Assembly (NCBI GenBank): GCA_002430605.1 | Contig: DJBY01000065.1 | Coordinates: 22,505-30,443 of the forward strand | Length of the DNA stretch: 7,939 nt | From: Opitutia bacterium UBA5964 | GTDB lineage: Bacteria > Verrucomicrobiota > Verrucomicrobiia > Opitutales > Coraliomargaritaceae | Reading direction: 5' to 3' | Shown: piece by piece, positions 1 to 6,366 of the stretch | Layout of the letters: each line of letters starts with the position of its first letter | Position numbering within the stretch: position 1 is the first letter of the stretch | The notes under the pieces: generated by a model | What the model saw: the letters and a program-made list of their open reading frames with translations, nothing else | Databases searched by the model: none | What the model was told of the DNA's origin: nothing | Position numbers and translations under genes: made by a program

Positions 1-125
1 GCTGCCGCGACCACTACCGCACTGGGCACAACCACTTCGGGTGTGGGGGTCTTGGTCGTGCTACACGCAGCGAGCAACAGAATAGGCAAAGCACATAATA
101 GAATTGAGAGACGTGATTTAATCAT
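1..125 (-). CDS. Putative lipoprotein, N-terminal part only
   Basis: This is the first 41 codons of a gene that runs off the left edge. It starts with ATG at 123-125 and reads MIKSRLSILLCALPILLLAA followed by Cys21. The sequence has the classic order of a type II signal peptide: basic residues (K3, R5), a hydrophobic core (residues 6-18), and the lipobox L18-A19-A20-C21. The mature part begins S-T-T-K-T-P-T-P-E and is rich in Thr, Pro and Val, like a flexible tether. I infer that Cys21 is lipidated and that the protein is anchored in an envelope membrane. The body of the protein is outside the window, so its function cannot be told. No Shine-Dalgarno sequence is visible before the ATG. A strong terminator lies between it and the FKBP gene upstream, so it is probably transcribed on its own from within 126-182. 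Confidence 0.72.
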   Translation of the reverse strand, partial: MIKSRLSILLCALPILLLAACSTTKTPTPEVVVPSAVVVAA

Positions 126-182
126 GCCGTGAAGTTTCAAGATTCGATCCGCAAACTCAAGCGTTCTTGTTCTCTAATACAA

Positions 183-210
183 AAACAGCCTCCACCAAGG
201 GAGGCTGTTT
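183..210 (-). terminator. Rho-independent terminator of the FKBP gene
   Basis: A perfect 11-base-pair stem is formed by 183-193 (AAACAGCCTCC) and 200-210 (GGAGGCTGTTT), with a six-base loop at 194-199. Read on the minus strand, the right-hand part of the stem runs into five T residues (185-181). It lies 26 bases beyond the FKBP stop codon. This is the textbook form of an intrinsic terminator, and it separates the FKBP gene from the lipoprotein gene that follows. Confidence 0.9.
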
Positions 211-236
211 GAATAAATCACAAGGCAACGAATCGA

Positions 237-995
237 CTAATTGCCGATTTTGATCAACTCGACATCGAAGACCAGCATACCGCCGGGCGCACCACCTTGA
301 GGACTGTCACCATAAGCGAGCTTGCCCGGGATCCAGAAACGACGCTTTTCACCTGCGACCATTAGTTGCACACCTTCAGTCCAACCTGCAATGACTTGAA
401 ACAGACCGAAGCTGGTCGGCTCGCCACGTTGCACCGAGCTATCAAACAGCTGACCATCCAGCGTCCAGCCACTGTAATGCACAGTCACCATACTCTCCTT
501 CGTCGGATGCTCACTACCAGTGCCAGCAGTCAATACACGTGAAGCCAATCCGCTGTTACGCACTTCAGCGGTATCAGGAATACCTGCGACATCTTCTGGC
601 GTCTTCGGTGACTCCGGCGCTTTTTGAATTTCAAGCAGCTCAACATCAAATACCAACAGTCCGCTCGGGCGTCCGCCAGCCGCAACCTCGCCATAAGCGA
701 GCTCAGCAGGTATCCAGAAACGGCGCTTCTCACCTGTGACCATTAGTTGCAGCCCTTCGGTCCAGCCCTTGATCACGCGATTAAGCGGAAAACTGCTAGA
801 TTGGCCACGTTGCACTGAGCTATCAAACAGCTGCCCATCGGTGGTCCAACCACTATAGTGCACCGTCACGGTATCGGCAGCCGCAGGCGACTCAGGACCA
901 GTGCCGGTTTGGAGCACTTTCGAGGCAAGGCCTGTTGCTGTTGTTTGAGCATCCGCAGGGATGGCATTTACGTCGACTGGTGTTTCAATTTTCAT
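237..995 (-). CDS. Tandem two-domain FKBP-type peptidyl-prolyl isomerase
   Basis: The product (252 residues) catalyses cis-trans isomerisation of peptidyl-proline bonds. It carries two complete FKBP domains, about residues 22-123 and 149-250, joined by a short linker. Both keep the usual FKBP pocket: Tyr47/Phe57/Asp58/Phe69/Val74-Ile75/Trp78/Tyr101/Phe116 in the first and Tyr174/Phe184/Asp185/Phe196/Val201-Ile202/Trp205/Tyr228/Phe243 in the second. Shared blocks such as VHYSGWT, DGQLFDSSVQRG and GEKRRFWIP show an internal duplication with a 127-residue period. Even the pre-domain segments match (TPVDVNAIP and TPEDVAGIP). No signal peptide or membrane segment is seen, so a cytoplasmic site is likely. 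The start is uncertain. I prefer ATG at 993-995 because homology to the second repeat begins just after it. A TTG at 1029-1031 would add 12 residues. Neither has a good Shine-Dalgarno site. An intrinsic terminator follows the gene. Confidence 0.9.
   Translation of the reverse strand: MKIETPVDVNAIPADAQTTATGLASKVLQTGTGPESPAAADTVTVHYSGWTTDGQLFDSSVQRGQSSSFPLNRVIKGWTEGLQLMVTGEKRRFWIPAELAYGEVAAGGRPSGLLVFDVELLEIQKAPESPKTPEDVAGIPDTAEVRNSGLASRVLTAGTGSEHPTKESMVTVHYSGWTLDGQLFDSSVQRGEPTSFGLFQVIAGWTEGVQLMVAGEKRRFWIPGKLAYGDSPQGGAPGGMLVFDVELIKIGN
246..551 (-). repeat. Internal duplication, FKBP copy 2
   Basis: This is the second copy of the 381-base repeat inside the FKBP gene and codes for the C-terminal domain. 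It differs from copy 1 mainly in the loop before the last strand (GDSPQGGAPGG against GEVAAGGRPSG) and around the segment after SSVQRG. Confidence 0.8.
627..932 (-). repeat. Internal duplication, FKBP copy 1
   Basis: This block codes for the first FKBP domain. It matches the block at 246-551 with a constant offset of 381 bases. Near-identical DNA runs remain, for example GAGCTATCAAACAGCTG at 818-834, which recurs at 437-453. The third-position differences and altered loops point to an old intragenic duplication and not a recent one. Confidence 0.8.
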
Positions 996-1108
996 GCGCC
1001 ATGTATCTGCCAAATGACCATTTCGGGTCAATCGAAATCCAATCCATACTGCGTTTCAGGTTCCTTTTTGAGATACAAAGCATCAACCGCACAAGCATGC
1101 CACTCAAG

Positions 1109-1136
1109 TTGCTTTTTCGATCTGTCAGTATAAAAT
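1109..1136 (+). promoter_or_regulatory. Possible sigma-70-type promoter of the cytochrome gene
   Basis: TTGCTT (1109-1114) and TAAAAT (1131-1136) are 16 bases apart, just upstream of the cytochrome gene. An overlapping TATAAA lies at 1129-1134. The -10 matches are good and the -35 match is weak. If used, the transcript would have a very short leader that starts almost at the ribosome binding site. The region 996-1156 is shared with the divergent FKBP gene, for which I see no clear promoter. Confidence 0.35.
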
Positions 1137-1143
1137 AAAAATC

Positions 1144-1149
1144 AGGAGG
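1144..1149 (+). promoter_or_regulatory. Strong Shine-Dalgarno site of the cytochrome gene
   Basis: AGGAGG lies seven bases before the ATG at 1157 and fixes that start. It is the only near-consensus Shine-Dalgarno sequence before any protein gene in the window. Confidence 0.85.
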
Positions 1150-1156
1150 AAATAAA

Positions 1157-1648
1157 ATGAAACGTCCACATATCACACATAATCTGACAATATCTCTCAT
1201 CAGTGGAATTGCCCTAATCAGTGGCCTACTGATTGTATCATGCGCTCCAAAAGAGGACTCACCCACTGGCTTCATCTTGCCCCCAGGCGATGCAATGACA
1301 GGTCAAACAACCTTTGCCGCGCTCGGTTGCATTAATTGCCATAAAGTAGACGGCGTCTCATTTACTGGCAGTGACGAAATTCAGTCCGAGCTGATCGTCA
1401 CACTCGGCGGCAAACAGCCAAGAGTTAAAACGTATGGTCAATTAGTCACAGCGATCATTCACCCGAATGCAGCTATCTTAAAAAACGATGAGCGCTATAT
1501 GAACACACAAGGCGACTCGCTCATGCCAGACTACACTCAACTAATGACTGTTCAGCAAATGACGGATCTCGTCACATTCCTGCAAGAGCACTACGATATC
1601 GACGCCCCCGTGTATGCCCCCCAGGGCCTTGGCTACCCCTACTATTGA
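1157..1648 (+). CDS. Monoheme c-type cytochrome, putative lipoprotein
   Basis: The product (163 residues) is predicted to be an electron carrier attached to a membrane on its outer side. Residues 1-28 form a lipoprotein signal peptide: basic start, hydrophobic core (about 10-27) and a lipobox ending I26-V27-S28-C29. The single heme c site is C58-I-N-C61-H62, in which two Cys would bind heme covalently and His62 would be the proximal ligand. Met123, in the context GDSLMPDY, is the likely sixth ligand. The C-terminal helix MTVQQMTDLVTFLQEHY is typical of class I cytochromes c, and the tail is rich in Tyr, Pro and Gly. A strong Shine-Dalgarno site fixes the start. No oxidase, reductase or other redox gene lies next to it, so its partner is unknown. 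The gene stands alone between a divergent and a convergent gene. Some related domains are subunits or donors of respiratory complexes, but nothing here decides that. Confidence 0.88.
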   Translation: MKRPHITHNLTISLISGIALISGLLIVSCAPKEDSPTGFILPPGDAMTGQTTFAALGCINCHKVDGVSFTGSDEIQSELIVTLGGKQPRVKTYGQLVTAIIHPNAAILKNDERYMNTQGDSLMPDYTQLMTVQQMTDLVTFLQEHYDIDAPVYAPQGLGYPYY

Positions 1649-1712
1649 GTTCACGATTTGAGCCACGATTCCGTTTGGCTTAAAGCAGGAGCTAGTGCTG
1701 GGGCAAAGGTTC

Positions 1713-1740
1713 GTGCGGGTCGTGTCGCTGAGTCCCGCAC
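1713..1740. terminator. Hairpin between convergent genes, possible weak terminator
   Basis: GTGCGGG (1713-1719) pairs perfectly with CCCGCAC (1734-1740) across a 14-base loop. It lies 65 bases after the cytochrome stop codon, in the gap between two converging genes. There is no T-run on either side, so any terminator role is uncertain. Confidence 0.3.
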
Positions 1741-1830
1741 CGCACAATTTCTCGATCGGTTCAGCCAGCACCAACTAAATTACCATCACCACGTTGCTGC
1801 GCTAGCCTTGCTCCTAATGATCAATCGATC

Positions 1831-1844
1831 GGCGCGTAAGCGCC
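1831..1844. terminator. Short GC-rich hairpin after the methyltransferase-like gene
   Basis: GGCGC (1831-1835) and GCGCC (1840-1844) enclose a four-base loop. The hairpin lies 42 bases beyond the stop codon of the minus-strand gene that ends at 1886. It has no T-tract, so it may only stabilise a 3' end or be chance. The rest of 1649-1885 shows no gene that I can support. Confidence 0.25.
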
Positions 1845-1885
1845 CCGCCTTAATCAAATCAGCCGGCGAGCGATGCGAGCCAACC

Positions 1886-2668
1886 TCAGCGTTTCGGGCT
1901 CGATACAATGTAGCGCTTCTCGACACCTCGACAGCGTGGATATCTACGGTAAATGTCGTCCAGCTGACTCTTTAAAACACTGCTCGCCAAGGCACTGCCA
2001 CTAAACGCCACGATGCGATTCTCGTAGCCTGCCTTCCGAAAAACTTTAACGTATGGAAATTGCTCGCGCAGCGTCGAGTCCGTCATCGGCGGCAAATGTC
2101 GCACCTTTCGCGGTTCGATCATATTAAAGACCAGCATGCCACCTGGCTTAACTAGCTTCGCCAAATCCTGGCACCACTCCAAATCCAGTGGCGCACAGCG
2201 CACCGCAACCGCCCCGTCCTCCCCATACAGATCGTCGATAATCATATCAAACAGCACGCGATCTGGTTCGGCAGACTCTTCTTGCACCCACTCGACGGCA
2301 TCCGCTGCAACCAGTTCGCAACCTTCGGTACATTCAAAAAAACCATCTGCGATACTTAGGTGGATCGGATCCAAATCGATGCCGACAATGTGCTTAGGCT
2401 TCACCAATTCACGTAGTTTACGTGCCACCGTGCCCGCACCAAACCCAAGCATCAACACACTCTCAATACTTCCTTTCGGCCGATACAGCGCCGGCAGCGC
2501 AATTAAATCCCAAATGCAGCCAGACAATGGCCGGTTCGGATTCCACTGCGAATGGTTCACGCCATTGCGATAGAGACGCAGTGTCGCCCCTGCTGAACGC
2601 ACTTCATAGTGATTTGCTTCGATTGTTTGACTCCAGACGATGGCCATGCCTGCTTTCTGCCGACTCAC
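1886..2668 (-). CDS. Spermidine-synthase-like SAM-fold protein
   Basis: The product (260 residues) has the Rossmann fold shared by class I methyltransferases and polyamine aminopropyltransferases. Motif I is V71-L-M-L-G-F-G-A-G79, the acidic strand end is G97-I-D-L-D100 (ribose binding in the family), D123-A-V follows, and the catalytic-region motif is F140-D-M-I-I-D-D-L-Y-G-E150. These are typical of proteins annotated as spermidine-synthase-like. The first Asp of the aminopropyltransferase DxxD motif is present (D145), but the second is replaced by Tyr148. No polyamine gene such as an S-adenosylmethionine decarboxylase lies nearby. I therefore infer that it is not a true spermidine synthase and that its acceptor is unknown. 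The written start is GTG at 2666-2668. ATG at 2645-2647 would give a 253-residue protein and is equally possible. The gene is monocistronic and converges on the cytochrome gene. Confidence 0.8.
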   Translation of the reverse strand: MSRQKAGMAIVWSQTIEANHYEVRSAGATLRLYRNGVNHSQWNPNRPLSGCIWDLIALPALYRPKGSIESVLMLGFGAGTVARKLRELVKPKHIVGIDLDPIHLSIADGFFECTEGCELVAADAVEWVQEESAEPDRVLFDMIIDDLYGEDGAVAVRCAPLDLEWCQDLAKLVKPGGMLVFNMIEPRKVRHLPPMTDSTLREQFPYVKVFRKAGYENRIVAFSGSALASSVLKSQLDDIYRRYPRCRGVEKRYIVSSPKR

Positions 2669-3096
2669 AGTCAGACTTCAAGCCTTACAACCACAATACT
2701 CAAAAAAACGCCCTAAAAATACCTCTAGGTCGAATTAGTCCAAAAGGACTAGTTTTACAATTCGCGCATAATCAAAAACGGCATATCTCTGTATTAATCA
2801 TACTGATTTATGGGTATTTCGTATGGTACGGCCGAAGGGATGCGCTGAAGCAGTTTAGGGGGCTTTAGCGTATCCACTTCGTCCACATTTAGGTTACAAT
2901 AACAGCACAAGCGCTATCAACATGATGATTGGCATCGCGCCTTAGCAATCGGCACCGCCACGCTCGGTTACTGGTACTTTTTGTGGCAACATCGACTAGA
3001 CCTTAGCGTACCTTCATGTCTGATCGACGACATAGGGCACACAGGAAAGCCAGACGCGCTTAACCACAATAGCAGACACAGATGCGCCGCGTCGAA
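2669..3096. other. Intergenic gap with no convincing gene
   Basis: This 428-base gap separates two minus-strand genes. Its right part is downstream of the 465-residue conserved gene, and its left part should hold the promoter of the spermidine-synthase-like gene, although I see no strong -35/-10 pair. It contains an A/T-rich dyad (2732-2755) and an open plus-strand frame with a hydrophobic stretch but no start codon. I find no RNA gene, repeat or insertion sequence in it. Confidence 0.6.
2732..2755 (+). other. Dyad with AAAA loop followed by T residues
   Basis: GAATTAGTCC (2732-2741) pairs with GGACTAGTTT (2746-2755), allowing two G-U pairs, around an AAAA loop (2742-2745). On the plus strand the stem ends in TTTT (2753-2756), which resembles a weak intrinsic terminator. 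No plus-strand gene precedes it, so it may instead be a protein binding site upstream of the divergently read gene at 2668. Confidence 0.3.
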
Positions 3097-4494
3097 TCAG
3101 CTCCCCGTCTGCATGCGCCGCACCAGTTGATGCGCCTCTTCCGGCACCCAACGCTCCCATTCCGTGCCGCCAGCCTCGATCAGCTTCATTGCCATGCGGC
3201 TCGTCATCGCCAACAATGCTGGATCCCCCACTCCAATTGAGCGAATTCGGCCATTTTGCAATAAGTGCTGATAGAAAAACTGCCAATTCTCGGGTGCTTT
3301 GAAATTGTCCACCGTTACCAGCTCCAAACTCTTGGTATTATGCCAAGGATAGACAAAAAGTTGCACACGGTTTTTAAACAATCGGCCGAAGGACTCCAAG
3401 ATGCCACCTGCCAAGTTTTCCGACCACTTTGCTTTAAATAGTTCATTGAGCAATCCGATGCTCAAGATAATCGCGATCGGCTCAGCGGTGTATCGACTCA
3501 AATAAGTCGCAATGCGGTGAAACTCTGCACTGCGCGAAATTAGCACGGTCTTGCCCAAGGCCTGCAGTGCATCCGCGCGATCAAGGAAATCACCGTGATC
3601 GACTGCGCCATCGCGCAACAAATTATTCATACTGATCTCACAGACTTCGATCGCACGCTCGTGCTGCTCATCGGTCATCACATTAGAGAACACCACCCGC
3701 GATTGATGAAGCATATCCAAGTGCAACTTCAATACAGGCTTAAAGCTACCACGTAGCAGCAAAATTGGCCGTTTATAAAGTGCGTCCGCAGCCTGCAGCA
3801 CCTCGCCATCTTTATTAAACATCGCGGCATCCGTCAGGCCACTTTGCACCAACTGCAGGGCACAGAGACGATTATCCACATAGCGAAATCCGTTTCCGCT
3901 GAAACGTAACATATCCACTTCGACTCGCCCAGCGACGAGGCCGTCTGCCAACGATTCGACGAAGCACTGTAAACTTTCCCGATAATAAAATGCCGCATGG
4001 ATCAAATTGACGCCGACCTTACCCAGTGCATCCATCTGATCCTGACTCGTCTCATCCAGCAGACGTAAATGCAGCACAATTTCGCAAGGCGGTGTATTCG
4101 GCTTCAGCTGCAAGCGCACACCCAACCAACCATGGCACTCGGCTGTATCATTATAACCTCGCGCGCGAACAGTATTACAAAACGAGAAAAAAGTCGTCTC
4201 ATCTCCACGCGATGGCCCTAGGCGTTCTTCCAACAAACCATACTCGTAATCGAGCATCGAATGTAAGCGAGATTGCGACACGTAGCGCGAGGCCTTGCCA
4301 TACAAAGCATCACTCATCTTCATGTCGTAAGCTGAAATCGTCTTTGCGACGGTACCGGCGCTAGCAGAAACTCGAAAGAACCAATTGGCAGTTTCTTGCC
4401 CGGCTCCGATTTCGGCAAATACACCGTATTTGCTCGGGTCAAGGTTGAGGGCCAAGGCCTTTTCGTAGGTGCTAAGAATTTTGCGTTCAGCCAT
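3097..4494 (-). CDS. Conserved protein of unknown function, about 465 residues
   Basis: I recognise this from memory as a conserved family of about 470-480 residues found in cyanobacteria, Bacteroidota and other bacteria, with no established function. Some database entries call it a nicotinate-nucleotide adenylyltransferase, but I see no nucleotidyltransferase motif that supports that. Visible landmarks are K22-Y-G-V-F-A-E-I-G-A-G-Q-E34, E119-C-H-G-W-L-G125, V161-N-L-I-H-A-A-F-Y-Y171, V191-E-V-D-M-L-R-F-S-G200 and N360-L-A-G-G-I-L-E-S-F-G-R-L-F-K374. There is no signal peptide or membrane segment, so a cytoplasmic protein is likely. I chose ATG at 4492-4494; TTG at 4510-4512 would add six residues. 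Neither has a Shine-Dalgarno site. It lies 99 bases after the oxidoreductase gene on the same strand and may be the last gene of the lolC-lolD cluster. No clear terminator follows. Confidence 0.85.
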   Translation of the reverse strand: MAERKILSTYEKALALNLDPSKYGVFAEIGAGQETANWFFRVSASAGTVAKTISAYDMKMSDALYGKASRYVSQSRLHSMLDYEYGLLEERLGPSRGDETTFFSFCNTVRARGYNDTAECHGWLGVRLQLKPNTPPCEIVLHLRLLDETSQDQMDALGKVGVNLIHAAFYYRESLQCFVESLADGLVAGRVEVDMLRFSGNGFRYVDNRLCALQLVQSGLTDAAMFNKDGEVLQAADALYKRPILLLRGSFKPVLKLHLDMLHQSRVVFSNVMTDEQHERAIEVCEISMNNLLRDGAVDHGDFLDRADALQALGKTVLISRSAEFHRIATYLSRYTAEPIAIILSIGLLNELFKAKWSENLAGGILESFGRLFKNRVQLFVYPWHNTKSLELVTVDNFKAPENWQFFYQHLLQNGRIRSIGVGDPALLAMTSRMAMKLIEAGGTEWERWVPEEAHQLVRRMQTGS

Positions 4495-4593
4495 GTTAAG
4501 AGAGTCTATCAATGCGATCAGGAAAGCGAAGCCACTCCTATGCCATTAGCTTACCAGAAAAACCAGCTATTTCCAAAGATTCGAACCGATCAG

Positions 4594-5649
4594 CTAAAAT
4601 GACTGCCATCGCACACGGGCAGACTCATTGGCTAAGGACTGCGCCACCATTTCGGTAAATGTCATATAGCGCACGCCTTGCTCAAATGTGGTCAGTTCGA
4701 CTGGTGTCTGTTCGCGGATCGATTTCACGAAGTCGGCTTCGACCTGCCAACCGCGACTTTGCTCACGGGAGATCGTGATCTTTTTTTCCTGGGACGAACC
4801 TGCCTCACTAAAGAGCAGCTGTTTTTGAAACGCATCAAACCGCAACGCCCCCTTCGAACCGTTCAATCGAAACTCCATCCGTGGCTTGCCCGACTCGACC
4901 CCACTAAAATGATACACCAAGCGTGCACCGCTTTGCGCAAAGCGACCCAAAATACTTAAGCTATCTGGGACCTCAACCTTAACTGCATCGGTCACATCTG
5001 GATACGAGCGAGTTGCCTGAAACACAGCACCATCCGCAATCAACCACTCTGGCTCATCCTCGACCCAACGCTGCACCGTCTCGTGCATAATCCCCATTGT
5101 CAGCACATTGTTGCCGCTCAAGCTGCGCTCCTGCCGCCACGTCATTGGCGCATCCGGCGAAGCCGCTTGCCCGCCAGTGTGCACCACCCGAACTTCCAGC
5201 AAGTCACCCAGTTTACCCGCAACAATCATTGCACGAATCGTCGCATCGAAATCCAACGAAAAAGGCGCTGGCACAATCTGCGCCACCAAGTCTGGTTGCG
5301 CTTGAGCGACCGCATACATACGCCGTGCCTCCTCTAGGTTAGCAGCCATGCGCGCTTCACACAGCACATGCTTGCCACTTTCAAGCGCCGCAATCGTCAA
5401 CTGCGCATGCATATTCGGCCAGGTGCCAATACAAATTGCATCCAACGACGGATCTGCCACCACCTCCTGCCATGTATCCACGGCACGCTGGATCCCGTCT
5501 GCCTTGGCGACCTTCTCAGCCGACGCTCGGCTACGATTCGCCACCACCGAGAGTTCTACATTCTCTAGTTTATGGAATCCGGGGATGTGCGTCTGCCGCG
5601 TGTTCGCTCCCGCGCCAATAAATCCAATGCGTAATTTGCGATGCTCCAT
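4594..5649 (-). CDS. Gfo/Idh/MocA-family oxidoreductase
   Basis: The product (351 residues) belongs to the family of NAD(P)-dependent dehydrogenases that act mainly on sugars, inositols and their derivatives. The N-terminal Rossmann domain (about 5-120) opens with G9-F-I-G-A-G14, and the second strand ends in A37-N-R-S40. The C-terminal alpha/beta domain (about 125-345) carries S178-G-N-N-V-L-T-M-G-I-M-H189-E. The usual E-K-P motif is replaced by E98-A-R100, so the Lys that normally contacts cofactor and substrate is missing. The D-x-G-x-H motif is also altered, with a His at 189 but no matching Asp. From memory, a subgroup with C-E-A-R-M-A at this site is widespread. Substrate and activity are therefore open. 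The gene starts with ATG 21 bases after the lolD stop codon and is probably co-transcribed with it. There is no visible Shine-Dalgarno site. Confidence 0.87.
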   Translation of the reverse strand: MEHRKLRIGFIGAGANTRQTHIPGFHKLENVELSVVANRSRASAEKVAKADGIQRAVDTWQEVVADPSLDAICIGTWPNMHAQLTIAALESGKHVLCEARMAANLEEARRMYAVAQAQPDLVAQIVPAPFSLDFDATIRAMIVAGKLGDLLEVRVVHTGGQAASPDAPMTWRQERSLSGNNVLTMGIMHETVQRWVEDEPEWLIADGAVFQATRSYPDVTDAVKVEVPDSLSILGRFAQSGARLVYHFSGVESGKPRMEFRLNGSKGALRFDAFQKQLLFSEAGSSQEKKITISREQSRGWQVEADFVKSIREQTPVELTTFEQGVRYMTFTEMVAQSLANESARVRWQSF

Positions 5650-5670
5650 ACTTGTCGTGACTGATTGGAA

Positions 5671-6366
5671 TTAACTGAATTGCCCGAGATGTAAGGTCAA
5701 CTGATGCTGTGTGCGTTTGGCAAATTCGGGATTGTGCGTTACCAGTACCAAACTCTTCGATTCTTCACCAGCGAGTTCGAGCAGCAGATCCATGACCGCC
5801 AAACCAGTCGCCTCATCGAGATTGCCCGTTGGTTCATCGGCCAGCACCAGCGGTGGATCATTTATCAAAGCACGCGCCACGGCGACTCGCTGACGCTCCC
5901 CTCCCGAAAGTTTAGTCGAGCCATGCCGCAAGCGATGCCCCATCCCCACACGCTTCAACAGCGCCTCCGCACGATCAATCACAGTGCTATTAATACGCCC
6001 TGCGATACGTGCGCCCAGTAATACATTCTCCAGAGCATTTAGCTCCGGCGCCAAGTAATACGATTGAAACACAAAGCCAATGTAATTGCTGCGTCGTGCC
6101 GCTAACCACGACAACGAGCGCCCCGACACCTGCTGCCCATTCCACAACAACTCGCCGGCATCAGCAGTCTCCAAACCTGAGAGCACATTCAACAAAGTGG
6201 ACTTACCACTGCCCGATTCTCCGCGGATACTCACACTCTCTCCGCGGCGTAGCTTAAAATTGACACAATTCAACACCGAGATCGCACCGTCCGGGCTGGC
6301 GAAAGACTTCCCCAGCTGTTTTGCCTCAAGAATTATATCGTCTGGATTATTCACTACGTAAGGCAT
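5671..6366 (-). CDS. lolD: LolD-type lipoprotein-release ABC transporter ATPase
   Basis: The product (231 residues) is a complete ATP-binding subunit of the LolD/MacB/FtsE type. It should drive release of lipoproteins from the inner membrane with the permease encoded just upstream. Motifs in order are Walker A G49-E-S-G-S-G-K-S-T57, Q-loop Gln101 in F-Q-S-Y-Y-L-A-P-E-L-N, ABC signature L153-S-G-G-E157, Walker B L173-V-L-A-D-E178, D-loop G181-N-L-D184 and H-loop His211. Length and motif spacing are normal for LolD, and all catalytic residues are present. The ATG at 6364-6366 lies inside the end of the permease gene, with a 20-base overlap, which suggests coupled translation in one operon. MacB-type efflux ATPases look alike, but the four-helix LolC/E-like partner without a MacB-type layout favours Lol. 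Confidence 0.9.
   Translation of the reverse strand: MPYVVNNPDDIILEAKQLGKSFASPDGAISVLNCVNFKLRRGESVSIRGESGSGKSTLLNVLSGLETADAGELLWNGQQVSGRSLSWLAARRSNYIGFVFQSYYLAPELNALENVLLGARIAGRINSTVIDRAEALLKRVGMGHRLRHGSTKLSGGERQRVAVARALINDPPLVLADEPTGNLDEATGLAVMDLLLELAGEESKSLVLVTHNPEFAKRTQHQLTLHLGQFS

Noticed and set aside
985..1275. Minus-strand open frame of 96 codons across the FKBP-cytochrome intergenic region
   Set aside because: It is antisense to the cytochrome signal peptide and covers the region that must hold two divergent promoters, with no recognisable domain.
1658..1975. Plus-strand open frame of 105 codons between the cytochrome and the spermidine-synthase-like gene
   Set aside because: It starts with a non-ATG codon, has no ribosome binding site, overlaps the end of the convergent gene by 90 bases, and has low-complexity composition unlike a real protein.
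2422..2868. Plus-strand open frame of 148 codons opposite the start of the spermidine-synthase-like gene
   Set aside because: More than half lies antisense to a well-supported gene, and the translated sequence is rich in Ser, Pro, His and Gln in the manner of a shadow frame.
2894..2935. Minus-strand mini-frame MPIIMLIALVLLL
   Set aside because: It has only 13 hydrophobic codons, with no ribosome binding site, no promoter and no downstream continuation, so chance is the simplest reading.
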